This document shows positions 10,832 to 21,413 of a stretch of DNA of 64,000 bases, one piece after another (position 1 is the first letter of the stretch; every line of letters begins with the position of its first letter). The notes beneath the pieces were generated by a model that was not told the origin of the DNA, did not search any database, and saw only the letters and a program-made list of their open reading frames with translations. This DNA comes from Fennellomyces sp. T-0311 (taxonomy: Eukaryota; Mucoromycota; Mucoromycetes; Mucorales; Lichtheimiaceae): assembly GCA_025266875.1 (NCBI GenBank), contig JALLLT010000007.1, positions 930,001-994,000 on the forward strand. The letters run 5' to 3'. The position numbers were made by a program, and so were the translations under genes.

Positions 10832-11547
10832 CTGGACACTCAGTCAAGGACCTCGGCTACGTCCAGACATATATGTGCGGAGGGACAGCGCAAGCCAAAT
10901 TACTACACCACAAAGAGACGGACAAGGGGAATACAGCAATCGGAGGAAGCTAAGCCTGCAAATCACTGCCTGGGTAGGCCGTTGCTTTTGGAAGTTACGC
11001 AAAAAGCCCACATATATGTGCGGAGGGACAGCGCAAGCCAAGTTACAACACCACAAGTGGCTGGACACTCAGTCAAGGAACTCGCCTACGTCCAGACATA
11101 TATGTGCGGAGGGACAGCGCAAGCCGAGTTACAACACCACAAGTGGCTGGACACTCAGTCAAGGAACTCGCCTACGTCCAGACATATATGTGCGGAGGGA
11201 CAGCGCAAGCCAAGTTACAACACCACAAGCGGCTGGACACTCAGTCAAGGAACTCGCCTACGTCCAGACATATATGTGCGGAGGGACAGCGCAAGCCGAG
11301 TTACAACACCACAAGTGGCTGGACACTCAGTCAAGGAACTCGCCTACGTCCAGACATATATGTGCGGAGGGACAGCGCAAGCCAAGTTACAACACCACAA
11401 GCGGCTGGACACTCAGTCAAGGAACTCGCCTACGTCCAGACATATATGTGCGGAGGGACCACAAGGAACCGGACAAGGGAAATATAGCAATCGGAGGAAG
11501 CTAAGCCTGCAAATCACTGCCTGGATAGGCCGTTGCTTTTGAAAGTT
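10832..11547. repeat. 86-bp minisatellite with a duplicated flank
   Basis: The motif ending 'acgtccagacatatatgtgcgg' recurs with its 'acata' at 11096, 11182, 11268, 11354 and 11440, an exact 86-bp spacing. A diverged unit lies at about 10832. Units alternate at two sites (aagccAagtt/aagccGagtt and aagTgg/aagCgg), suggesting a two-unit higher order. A separate block of about 85 bp ('ggaggaagctaagcctgcaa') occurs at both ends (about 10917 and 11460). The long open frames here are artefacts of the repeat; 86 is not a multiple of three, so all frames stay open together. Confidence 0.85.
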
Positions 11548-13468
11548 AGACCAAGTAAATCCATAGCATCTAAACGAGGACAGTACCTTTCGTAAAAACA
11601 GCATTGTATCTTGTAGTCCAAAAGGCCACGAAATCCAAAGCGCTTTATGTGGATGGTAAGAAAAAAGAGAGTTGGTTGCTGCAATGCGCGGCGATTTACG
11701 GGATGGCTACGGATTTCACATTCCGATTAGGCAATAAAATACACACAGAGAACCGAGAGTACCTTTCTGGGAAGGAGTAGAAGTCATGTGAGACCAATCA
11801 GTACAGGGAGTACTTTTAGTGCGTTTGATCACTTGGTACTATCTGGCATTGTCAACCAAAGAAGTGCCGTGTCCTACAGCAGGTAAATGTGTTAGCCAGT
11901 GCGTATCATGATACCCCAATAGAAAAGGAGGTATCTGAATCGAAAGTATTACAAAAGTGTTGTTGCTAGACGATTCAAAATCTTACCTACCTTACAATCC
12001 GTACATTGAGGGCATTCAAATCGATAAGAGACCTAAAAAATAATGAACTTTCTTCAGTGCGTAAGATTGATTGACAAGCTTACACGCTATCAGAACTTTC
12101 ACGAAGAGTAACCTGCAATCTAAGAGAAGCAAATTATTACTTTGACGCATTCAAATGCTTGGACTTACCGATAAGAGTGAAAATAAGAAGGAGAGGAGAA
12201 TAGGGGGTTTCACAGTTGCAAAAAATAAAAGCGCTTTTGTGCACTTATAAAAGCGAAGTCACTGCGTCCTGGCACGTCCCAAAAATTTTAAATAACTCGT
12301 TATTTCTGGCCCGCGTCCTCACCTAAAAGTACAGAGCATTTCTTCGAGTGAATGCCGATGATAAAGGTAATCTGGGCTCTCGACTACGTATATGCTGTTT
12401 ATAGATTCGTTGGATGAGTCATGTGAGGCTTTGATGTTGGCATTCTCGCGTAGAAACCTTGGAGTTGTAAGTTACTGTACCTCCTCCCCTCCCCCCAATT
12501 TTTTTATGGCTATGGGCGAGAAAAGCAGCTATGCTAACTTTCAAGTATCTACGTAAATAAAATGGCGAAGGTAGTAAAAATATAGGGTATCACTATGAAT
12601 GAATTTTTCGATCGTCTGATATGTGCTTATAGCAAGGGGTGGATAACAAGAGGGCGTGATGTACCTTGGGTCAGTGGTCTAAAGGCGCATTACAAAGGGT
12701 ACAGGAAAAGATGGATATTATTTACAGGGTGCTGATAAAGACTTGATTACATCAGTCCTTATTAATTGAGTGTGCCTAATGGTGACAATGTGCAGAATGC
12801 CTTGGATCGAAATAAGATAGAAGCGCATAAAGCAAGCCAAAGTGCGATCCTGGACAGAAGTGTATATGAAACTGAAGTTAATGTTACCAGGCATTGTATC
12901 CAATATGAACATAACCACTGATCATTATCTTGGAATGGCTATCTCTCACTTTCCTTTTTGATAAAACTCACTTCTGCAGATATATCTTCCGTATCAGGCT
13001 TACTGTCATAGACGTTGTCATGAATGTGTGTTAACAGCTATCATCTAGCTTATCATTATCCGCTATGGACCGGCTCTATAACGATAGACATCATCTGTTC
13101 CCAATAATACCCCAACATGGCACGCATAATGTACATACAGACAATCATGATATGACTTTGGATAACGTCGGTAATAGGAGATCCCATCCGCGATAAGCAT
13201 TTAATATGGATAGAGCAAACTCTTCACCTTAAAAAATACAGTTTTCTGAGTCTCATTGGCTACAATTGTCCTTTTTGATACTCGATACTTCGGTCTTATC
13301 TCACTAGGAAAATATACGTGATATATTTAGGTATCTATACGTAATAATAAAGAAAAATACAGATTTGACAAGAGAAAGGGGAAAAAAGACTACCAAACAA
13401 GTAAGGGAAATTCTGAGAGATGGGAGTGGGGAGGAACTTACGAAAAAAAAGGTGACAAGAAAGATGGA
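11548..13468. other. Non-coding stretch left of the Crypton
   Basis: No gene is seen. It contains the terminal motif at 12201-12222 and, near 12260-12325, the modules 'tgcgtcctgg', 'cacgtccc' and 'cccgcgtcct', which recur inverted at about 16611-16650 beyond the Crypton. A C-rich run lies at about 12481-12498. Confidence 0.45.
12201..12222 (+). repeat. Element-terminus motif shared with 3636-3657
   Basis: TA followed by GGGGGTTTCACAGTTGCAAA, an exact reverse complement of 3636-3657. The orientation fits the left end of a DNA element; its right end was not found in the window. Confidence 0.45.
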
Positions 13469-16309
13469 TTAGCAGAAAAACATAAAGGCATTATCAGATA
13501 ACCAGTTTATAGACCTGTTCTCCATGATCTGCTTCCGATCGAAGAACAACATAGCCTCGTGTTCAGTCATTGGGGGATGTTCGGCGGCATACTTCTTGAT
13601 GACTTCAATGATAATGCGCCTCCGGTTATACCATCTGGTATTCTTGGGGGACTTTCGCCATCTGGTACCATACGCGTCCTCCAACCATTGAATGGGCATC
13701 ACGTTTGGAGGATACCCATCAAACCACTCACTCCACAACTGGGACAATTTCTTGGTGTTACGATTCATCGGAACCTGTGGTGGCTCAGACGGTGGTGTCG
13801 TTGGCAGGGATGGTTGCGAAACAGGAGCAAGAGGTATGTACGGGAGCGTGACCGTGGCCGTCGTCAATGGAGTTTGCTGCCGTACTTGTTGTTGGGTTTG
13901 CCCACCCTGGTCATCTTGCTGATTTTGCGGGTGTGGTTGTGGTTGTTGTTGTGGCTGTTGTGGCTGTAGCTGCGGTTGCCCACCTTGGCCAAGGTTCAAC
14001 GTCATTGTCAAGGGCACCTGACCAGAAGCAATGCTTGAAATCTGCTGAAGCAAGTTGTTGATATTGCTCGCTTGTTCAGCTAGCCCAGACAATGCTTGTA
14101 ACGGTGTTAAAACAGTGGACAAAAACTGAAACTGCTGATTCATAGCTGCGATGTGGGAGTTCAACGTCTGATTTTGCACCTCAAAGCGTGCATTAACCTG
14201 GTGTGCCAAATCACTCAACTGACGTTGAATAACTGGCACGGCTCTTTGCAAAAGCAGTTCGGGTGGCTCAACATCAGTCTCCACTGCAGCTGTCACTTTA
14301 CTAAAAAGTAATTCACAGTTAGCAAAATGAAGGTATAGTGCAATAACGAAATATACTTACCACTCAAAGGCCTTGTACAGGTCGTCTTGAAATAAGGAAT
14401 TTCTCCACAAATAATGCTGGGGAAACTTCTTCTTCATCAGCACTGAGTCTTGCAAGAAAACAATACGGAGTTGTGCAAGTAGCTTGAGGAACATGTCGGC
14501 CGCACAAGATGGCCCTGCTACCCTTTTGTTGTCCAATTTTTCGCGCCACTCGTCGACAAAGGGAAATACTTTCTTGACCAATTCTTCCGGGGGAATCTCG
14601 GTCGCACGGGGAAGGTAAAACTGGCCAGCCTCTCTAGGAAAACCCGCCAGCGTTCTCAAGAACTCGTGTGGAAGATTGGTAAGATAGCTGGTGGTAAGAG
14701 AGCTTGAATTCCAGCGACCGGCGCGACGAATTGCCGATTCCGCTGCACCGTCGAGTTCTGCCATCCGGGCACCGGCACCACGCATCGCATGCGTCTTTGC
14801 TTTGCTGTGAAGACCAACTGCTTCGAATGCTTCCTTGATGACTGCCAAATGCTGAGAGTAGCTGAGAGCTTTTGTGGGACTGCCGTCGGAAGACTTGATG
14901 AGCTTGTAGTCATACCAGTCAGAGTTTCTGTCCATCCCAGGGAAGTGCTCCTCGTAATGTTGAAAGCGACTGAATAAGTAGCAAGAAAGCATCATATGCG
15001 CACATATATCAACTTTAACATTGCCTAACACCCAGCAACCTCGACCCGGCCGTTCTTGTTTGTCTTCCCCTGCTTGAGAATCATGACGAGGGCATGACAT
15101 TCAGTGATTCCTTCATTTTCAAGGTGGACAGATTGGAGATCAGGAAACTCCAAACCGCGTATGCTTTCACCACGAAGCAAGCCATAGTGCTGTAAAAGAA
15201 AGGATACGCCGTTTCGCAAATGATGTTCTTGTCCTTGGTTCCAAAAATGGTTGACGACTAGTTCCATTTCGCGCCTTGTCGCGTATCCATCAGCAGCTGT
15301 GAAGGCACCTCTATCGTCGTAATTCTCGCGCCTAATTCGGTTTTCCTCCTTGCGTAGCCAATCTAGCAATGCTGAAACTGTTTTTCCATGTGGGCTTGGA
15401 CGATAGAAGCCATCTGTCAGACACTGTTCAGCCCAAAGGTCAACAATCGCAGCAGCATATGCTTCCACGGTTGCAAGCTTGACTGTCTTAATATGGCGAC
15501 CGTTGGCATCGGTAGGTGGAGTATAAGTAGTATCAGGAGCAGAGGAAGAGCTAGCAGCGCCTGGTGAAGTGGTGATGGAGGAGGAGGAGGTAGCAGAGGG
15601 ATTGTCGAGTGGTGCTGTAGATGACTGACCGGCACTGGCAACCTCATCAAGGTCAGGAATATTGTCCTCATTGGTGTAAGGCCACGCGACTTCGAGATCT
15701 TCATCTTCAGAATCTTCTTCGAAATCAACATCGGAATCGCGATCAACTTTGTGATCAACATTACCGACAGACGATTCAGCAGTAGTTGGCGCCTCAGCAG
15801 CGTCAGGTCGAAGAATACCAGCTAAAGGCATAGAAGCAGGTGAAGGGCGCGGTTCCGAAGAACTAGGAGCATCAGGCTGCTTTCTTTTCTTGCCTCGCTT
15901 GTGGTGCGGACGGAATGCTACCTATATAACACTTTTAGTCAATTATCTGTTTATATAAGTTTTAAAGTACTAACCTCTTGCTTCAAGAAAAGATGAAGCT
16001 TAAGGTCATCAGGATACTCGTCAGACCTTGCTTGCGGCACCATTCCTTGAATTCCTTTTGACGACTTTTATACTGCTTGATCGTGTTCAGTGCTCGCGCT
16101 TCTCGGGAAAGTCGAAACGTCTCAAGGGCTGCCATATCTCTTGCTCTTATGTACGCCTGCTCCTCGGTCTCTTCCTCCTGAACAGGTTGCTGAATAGACT
16201 GGAATGCTTGCTGTGTAGGTTGGGTTGCTTGTAACTGCTGTGCAGCTCGGAGGCGGGTCTGAGCTCGATTGCCTTGTTTGCTTCGTCTACCACTGCCTGC
16301 TCCACCCAT
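13469..16309 (-). CDS. Crypton tyrosine recombinase with GCR1_C-like C-terminus (one frameshift)
   Basis: Exons are 15975-16309, 15032-15921, 14361-14969 and 13469-14300, with GT-AG introns of 53, 62 and 60 bp. The sum is 2666 nt, one base short of a whole number of codons. The break lies in exon 1 after 'EFKEWCRKQ', where the next frame continues 'ARSDEYPDDLKLHLFLKQE'. Tyrosine-recombinase residues are present: Arg in 'LLRGESIRGLEF', HxxR in 'KTHAMRGAG', 'RRAGRW', and the nucleophile Tyr in 'TTSYLTNLP'. The last exon has a coiled coil, a Gln/Pro tract and 'WFDGYPPNVMPIQWLEDAYG', resembling the GCR1_C DNA-binding domain typical of fungal Cryptons. The enzyme would excise and integrate the element by strand exchange. 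Translation from the in-frame 'MVPQARSDEYPDD' could bypass the frameshift. Confidence 0.75.
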
Positions 16310-16403
16310 GACAAAAAGAATAAAATAGAGTACGTATAGATACAAAGTATTTGGATAAATAGTGGGCGTATTTATTAGAATTGGCAACTGATATTCGATG
16401 TAC

Positions 16404-16553
16404 TGACTCATAGTTCATTTTGCCAGTGGACACGCGTACTGACTCATAGTTAAATTTGCTATGGACACGCGTACTGACTCATAGTCCACTTTACTGATGG
16501 CCTCGCGTACTGACTCATAGTTCACTTTCCTAATGGACACGCATAGTGACTCA
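16404..16553. promoter_or_regulatory. Array of five TGACTCA (Gcn4/AP-1-type) sites upstream of the Crypton gene
   Basis: TGACTCA occurs at 16404-16410, 16440-16446, 16475-16481, 16511-16517 and 16547-16553, with steps of 36, 35, 36 and 36 bp, within a 35/36-bp tandem repeat that also carries 'ggacacgcgta'. The site is the consensus of Gcn4/AP-1 bZIP factors. The array lies about 95-245 bp upstream of the Crypton ATG. A short CCGA run follows. Whether it is a promoter or a terminal repeat of the element is inference. Confidence 0.55.
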
Positions 16554-16559
16554 CTCGAC

Positions 16560-17109
16560 CCTCCGACCGACCGACCGACTGACCCGCCAGAAAAAATTAT
16601 TATTTTCACGTCCCGCTTAAGCGCAGGACGCGGGTCCAGGACGCACTGCTTAACTTACAAAATAATTCCTTTTTATTAACTTGATAGCTATTTAGATATA
16701 AAGTGTTGCGGATCCAACTGTTTAGCCAGCTCAAAAGAGAAGATAGTAAAGATTCCCAAATAAACACAATTTTATTAAGTAATTGGAGTCCAACTTTGGT
16801 AAAAATATATCAGAGGGATATAACATCAGTACTCCAGGATTACTACTCAGTGCATAAGATATGTCCGGATGGCCGACAAGACAGGTCTGTATAGCTGATA
16901 TTCATTGCATGAGTATAATCATTTGAGGTATTCTACATATATGTACTCTTGCGCTTCATTGGTGTATCGTACAGAGCTTGCTAGTGCGGATTAGAGCATT
17001 CAGAAAACCCTTGGATGAGGCGTAGAAATGTTATCGACACTTCTTTTAATACTCGGGGCACGAATAAATGTACAGGCAACGATGATACACATGAATGCTG
17101 CGTATTCTA
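16560..17109. other. Crypton flank and spacer
   Basis: The CCGA run (about 16563-16580) and the GC-rich 'gcaggacgcgggtccaggacgc' block (about 16622-16645) contrast with the AT-rich sequence after 16650. No gene is seen. Confidence 0.45.
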
Positions 17110-19464
17110 TTACACATCGAAATACTCTTGCGTTATTTTTACATTCTCGGCATTAGCGATTGCCCATGGAGATATCTGTCTACACTGGTAAATATTAAGC
17201 TGCAGTAGACTGATTCGGAACCAAGCATCTGCGATTGCGAATACGGTAGCGTCCGTGATGTTCTGTAAAAATGATAGATTAAGCCACGCGAGATTGGGCA
17301 GCGCATGGATAAGCTGCAGGAGGGGCCGATCTGTTACACCATTCAAGTTGAGGAGTGTTAAACACACGATGCCACTGCCGCCGTCGATTTTTGTTGCAAA
17401 GTCTTGAAACACGGATTCAGTGATGCCTCTGCATTTGTAGATAAACAAGTTCCGGAGACTCGGAAGAGCTGCCAATGAAACCAAAGAATGGGTGCTCAAG
17501 GAATCACAAAACTTGATAATCACTGTATGCAATTTCGAGCCTTGTTTTTGCAAGTCGTTGAAAAATCTGGAGAGTCCGGCGTCCGTCAAGTTTGAACAGT
17601 CTTCAAGACAAAGCTCTCGTAGGTTTGGTAGTTTGATAAGGTTGTCGAAAATTGAATCGGTCAATTCGGTAGCTCTTTTAAGAGTAACCTCCTCTAATGC
17701 GGGGCAATTGCGGATCCATTGCTCGAATGGCCAGTGATATTCGATCCGAAAATGCAGTTTCCTAAGTACTGGGCAGTCGAGTTTGGGTATCTGTTTCCAA
17801 TCCAAATCTGCATCTACCGATCGGTCATCCCATTCTTCTTCTTCAAACAGAGTAATGTCAACCGATAAAAGTGTCTTGCTGTTTTGGGCAATGACACCGG
17901 CAACGTCTTTGGGATCAATGCACGCGTCAACCTGCAGATACTGCAGTCCTTTCGGTGCACTCCCTGAGTCAGAATAGGCTTGAATTTCTTTGTAAGCATT
18001 TTGCATGACCACGGCAAGTCGGCGAAGGTTGGGGCATTCCTTTGTAATGATCTGCAAGTCTCCTGGAGAGCTGTAAGTTATGCGAAGGTTGACGAGGTGC
18101 GGGAAGCTTGGGAGAAGCGGAATGAAAAAGTGGGACTTCTCAACCTTTTCCTTAAAATATGAGAAAGCGCCAATTGATAAGTGGGTGATCCTTGTTGGCT
18201 CTTCTGGCAAAAGCTTGTGCTTAATATCGGATGCATAGGACATGGTATGGTACGTCAGTCGTTCGAGGTGAGGACAAGATCTCAGGATTTGATGCAATGG
18301 AATGTACGAATCTGGCATCATGTTTCTACCGAATACCAGTCCTAAGCGGGTCAGGTTGATTCGATCGAATATGTTGGCGAGGTACGGTATGCACTCTGGG
18401 CTCATTGTGTCTTGATCCACATCTATCGCAGGGGTTAATCCGTCTGCATGGCCAAGCAATCGCGCAAGATATAACTTACCCAGGTACGTGAGGTTGTCAA
18501 ACTCGCCTTCGCCCATCGATGTGAGCAGGCTTTCTAAAAGTGGCATGTTTCCTGAAGCATATATCAGGATAACTTGCTGCACAAATCTCTTGACATTCTG
18601 AATTGCGTTCATATCGATATTTCCACCATTGTACTTTACCGTCAGCACACGCCATGCTTCGGGACAATGTTCGATCCGGTTTTTCCAACTCTTGGAGACT
18701 TTCAGACATTCAATGAGATCATCTACAGCAAGATACTGAGCAATTTTTGAGGTAATCTCCAAAGGCATTTGCTCGATAAAGTCGTATTGCGGCTTCCGGT
18801 TGATTCGCTTTTGGAGATTGATCTTGTGTTGAATAAGTAAAGCATGATGATCGACTGGAACAGACGAGATGCCTTGGTCATAGGAATCCATTGCTTCCTT
18901 GAACTTGCCCTGCATCTCGCAAAGTCTGGCGGTACGTACATAGCCCGTTGGTGATTTCGGTAACAGCGTAATCACTTGGCGCGCAATCCTGCTGGCTTTG
19001 TCAAACTGATTGGTGTTGGCGAATTCGACGGCTGCTTGGTCCAAGATGTGCTGCGTATCCTCGACTGACTTGAGCAGCAATTCAATGCCATCTCCATACG
19101 GAATATTTTCAAAGCCTCGATGGTACGCTTGAAATACATCAGCATACTCCTCTCGGATGAGGTGGATTTGCGCTACGCGTTGATACCCGTAATAAGCTTC
19201 AGGCATGAGAGCTTCCATTTCCAGTGCGCTCTTGAGTGCATTGTCATAGTCCTGGTTGGTCACGTGAGAATATAACCGAGCGTCAAGATCTTGTATGGCT
19301 TTGAATGAAACATTCCGAGAGCACGATGCTGGATCAGTAATGGTATTACTTTGATCTTTGATTGCAAGCGATTCTAAATCGCTTTCATGTAAAACGTATT
19401 TTTGTTTTTGCAAACAACCTGATTGTTCGAATTGTAGTAGAGCTTTGGCAGTAACTGAAGACAT
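17110..19464 (-). CDS. TPR / F-box / LRR protein (Dia2/Pof3-like SCF adaptor)
   Basis: Intronless, 784 residues. Residues of about 58-212 form tetratricopeptide-like helix pairs. An F-box follows at about 229-272 ('FIEQMPLEITSKIAQYLAVD'). The remainder is a leucine-rich-repeat array of the AMN1/F-box type, with recurring 'LPNLREL', 'CSNLTDAGL' and 'CRGITESVF'. The F-box should bind Skp1 so the protein can bring substrates to a cullin-1 ubiquitin ligase; the TPR and LRR parts would select substrates. The same order occurs in yeast Dia2 and fission-yeast Pof3, which act in replication and genome stability. Zygomycete-type fungi have many such F-box proteins, so orthology to Dia2 is not certain. 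Confidence 0.8.
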   Translation of the reverse strand: MSSVTAKALLQFEQSGCLQKQKYVLHESDLESLAIKDQSNTITDPASCSRNVSFKAIQDLDARLYSHVTNQDYDNALKSALEMEALMPEAYYGYQRVAQIHLIREEYADVFQAYHRGFENIPYGDGIELLLKSVEDTQHILDQAAVEFANTNQFDKASRIARQVITLLPKSPTGYVRTARLCEMQGKFKEAMDSYDQGISSVPVDHHALLIQHKINLQKRINRKPQYDFIEQMPLEITSKIAQYLAVDDLIECLKVSKSWKNRIEHCPEAWRVLTVKYNGGNIDMNAIQNVKRFVQQVILIYASGNMPLLESLLTSMGEGEFDNLTYLGKLYLARLLGHADGLTPAIDVDQDTMSPECIPYLANIFDRINLTRLGLVFGRNMMPDSYIPLHQILRSCPHLERLTYHTMSYASDIKHKLLPEEPTRITHLSIGAFSYFKEKVEKSHFFIPLLPSFPHLVNLRITYSSPGDLQIITKECPNLRRLAVVMQNAYKEIQAYSDSGSAPKGLQYLQVDACIDPKDVAGVIAQNSKTLLSVDITLFEEEEWDDRSVDADLDWKQIPKLDCPVLRKLHFRIEYHWPFEQWIRNCPALEEVTLKRATELTDSIFDNLIKLPNLRELCLEDCSNLTDAGLSRFFNDLQKQGSKLHTVIIKFCDSLSTHSLVSLAALPSLRNLFIYKCRGITESVFQDFATKIDGGSGIVCLTLLNLNGVTDRPLLQLIHALPNLAWLNLSFLQNITDATVFAIADAWFRISLLQLNIYQCRQISPWAIANAENVKITQEYFDV

Positions 19465-20093
19465 GGAATATCACTGGGAGAGAACGAGCACAGCGACAGT
19501 GCAATGTGGCACAGAAAGTGTACACATATTCAAGGTGCTGCGGCTGCAAATTGAGTGACCTTACCAAAAGCGCTTTGGGCTGAGCACTCGTTGCGAATCC
19601 GGGTGTCGTTTTTCGATTGCTACATGGTGTTCCGTTCACAAAGTATGACAGGACAGCATTTTACAGTGAGGGTTGCTATAGCGGTTATTCAATGTCATCA
19701 AGCATACTCCAGGACCTTGAACAACATGCATAGGCTTAATGAAATATACGCAGTTTGGCATTACTTGAAAGATCGAACGGTATGACAAGATACCCGCACC
19801 CATAGGATACAGACTACGTCTAGCATGATGACTTTGACATACGATGGCAGCGTACGGTCATCCAGCCTAAACAACTGGATTACTAGTGTAGTATCGACGC
19901 ATGATCATGTCAATCATCGGACGCTAAACCCGGCAGTAATCGATGCATCACTAAGCATAAGTACGCAACTCAAGATCTATTTTGCTGTCATTGGGCAATA
20001 GATCATCAAAGCTAGATTTCATTTCCCGAACTCAGTTTCGGTTTTGAAGGCATAATTCAAATCGCTGAGTAATCCAACACCTTTCTTTCCAAA
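19465..20093. other. Divergent intergenic region
   Basis: Lies between the minus-strand F-box gene and the plus-strand Nbp35 gene, so it should hold both promoters. No clear TATA box or RNA gene was recognised. Confidence 0.5.
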
Positions 20094-21240
20094 ATGTCAC
20101 CTCCACGTTCGGAAGACAACGTACCAAGCGACGCACCTGAACATTGTCCGGTACGTCTCCACTTTTTACCCTCAATCACAGCATAATACCTGACTCGATT
20201 CAAATTAGGGAACTGAAAGCGATCAAGCTGGCAAAGCTTCGGCATGCGAAGGTTGTCCGAATCAAAATGTCTGTGCCACTGCTCCCAAAGGTCCCGATCC
20301 AGGTAAAGCTTTTTTCTTTTCGATTGCACAAAGAATGTAATAAAAACTAAACTCTTTTTATTATTATTTCGAAAGCGATTCCATTAATCACTGCACGAAT
20401 GCAATCGGTAAAGCACAAGATCTTGGTTCTTTCGGGCAAAGGGGGTGTTGGCAAATCAAGCTTTACGTCCCAGTTAGCGTTCGCTTTGGCACATGACGAA
20501 GAGAATGAAGTTGGTGTGATGGACATTGATATCTGTGGACCTTCGATTCCTACGATCATGGGATTGGAAGGAGAACAAATCCATCAAAGCAATAGTGGTT
20601 GGCAACCGGTGTTTGTTCAAGACAATTTGGGAGTGATGAGCATTGGATTTATGCTTCCAAACAAGGACGATGCGGTGATTTGGCGAGGACCCAAGAAGAA
20701 TGGATTGATCAAGCAGTTTTTGAAGGACGTTGATTGGGGAACCTTGGATTTTCTTTTGGTCGATACGCCGCCGGGTACTTCGGATGAACATTTGTCGGTC
20801 GCCCAATATCTGAAGGAAAGCGGAATTGATGGTGCCATTGTTATCACTACGCCGCAGGAAGTCGCCCTGCAGGATGTCCGCAAAGAGATTGATTTCTGTC
20901 GCAAGGTCAATATCCCAGTGTTGGGCGTCGTCGAGAATATGTCGGGCTTCGTCTGCCCCAGTTGTCATGGTGAATCGGTCATTTTCCCTCCGACAACAGG
21001 TGGCGCAGAGGCTTTGGCCAAGGAAATGAATGTCGAGTTGCTCGGCAGGATTCCTTTGGATCCTCGAATCGCTAAAAGCTGCGATATGGGCGTCTCGTTC
21101 CTGGACGAACACCCCGATTCACCCGCATGTGCTGCCTATGAGGCCATTATCGACAGTAAGTTTTCGCCCGTTGCCCTTTTCCTGTCGAGTATGTTGACTA
21201 ACTGTTCAATGTAGAATTGCAAGCCCATTTCCAAGACTAA
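20094..21240 (+). CDS. NBP35: Nbp35/NUBP1-type cytosolic Fe-S scaffold P-loop NTPase
   Basis: Four exons (20094-20150, 20209-20302, 20376-21155, 21215-21240) encode 318 residues, close to yeast Nbp35 (328). Nbp35 with Cfd1 forms the scaffold on which cytosolic 4Fe-4S clusters are built before transfer to nuclear and cytosolic proteins. The N-terminal cluster motif is complete: Cys18, Cys32, Cys35 and Cys41 fit C-x13-C-x2-C-x5-C, which separates Nbp35 from Cfd1. The deviant Walker A 'GKGGVGKSS' is at about 71-79. '[10 protein letters not shown]' and '[11 protein letters not shown]' follow, then the bridging CxxC pair (Cys244, Cys247 in 'FVCPSCHG'). The last exon is only 26 bp. The next gene is convergent and ends 173 bp away. 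Confidence 0.93.
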
Positions 21241-21413
21241 AGTTACCATCATCTGTACTATACGTTTCCTTCTCCATAATGTTTCTCCATGTATGTATTT
21301 ATCTCAATAAAACCTTTTTTTATTTCTATTATGTCTGTTTCAATGGTATGTTACAAAGAGTATGTACACATGCAATCATGGATAAAAGGGTATGGTACAA
21401 AAGATGGGCGGGT

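Noticed and set aside
10875..11542. Three long overlapping plus-strand open frames (127-209 codons)
   Set aside because: They are created by the 86-bp tandem repeat. All three frames encode the same shifted motif, and none has a start context or splice structure.
20474..21112. 212-codon minus-strand frame
   Set aside because: Antisense shadow of the Nbp35 gene.
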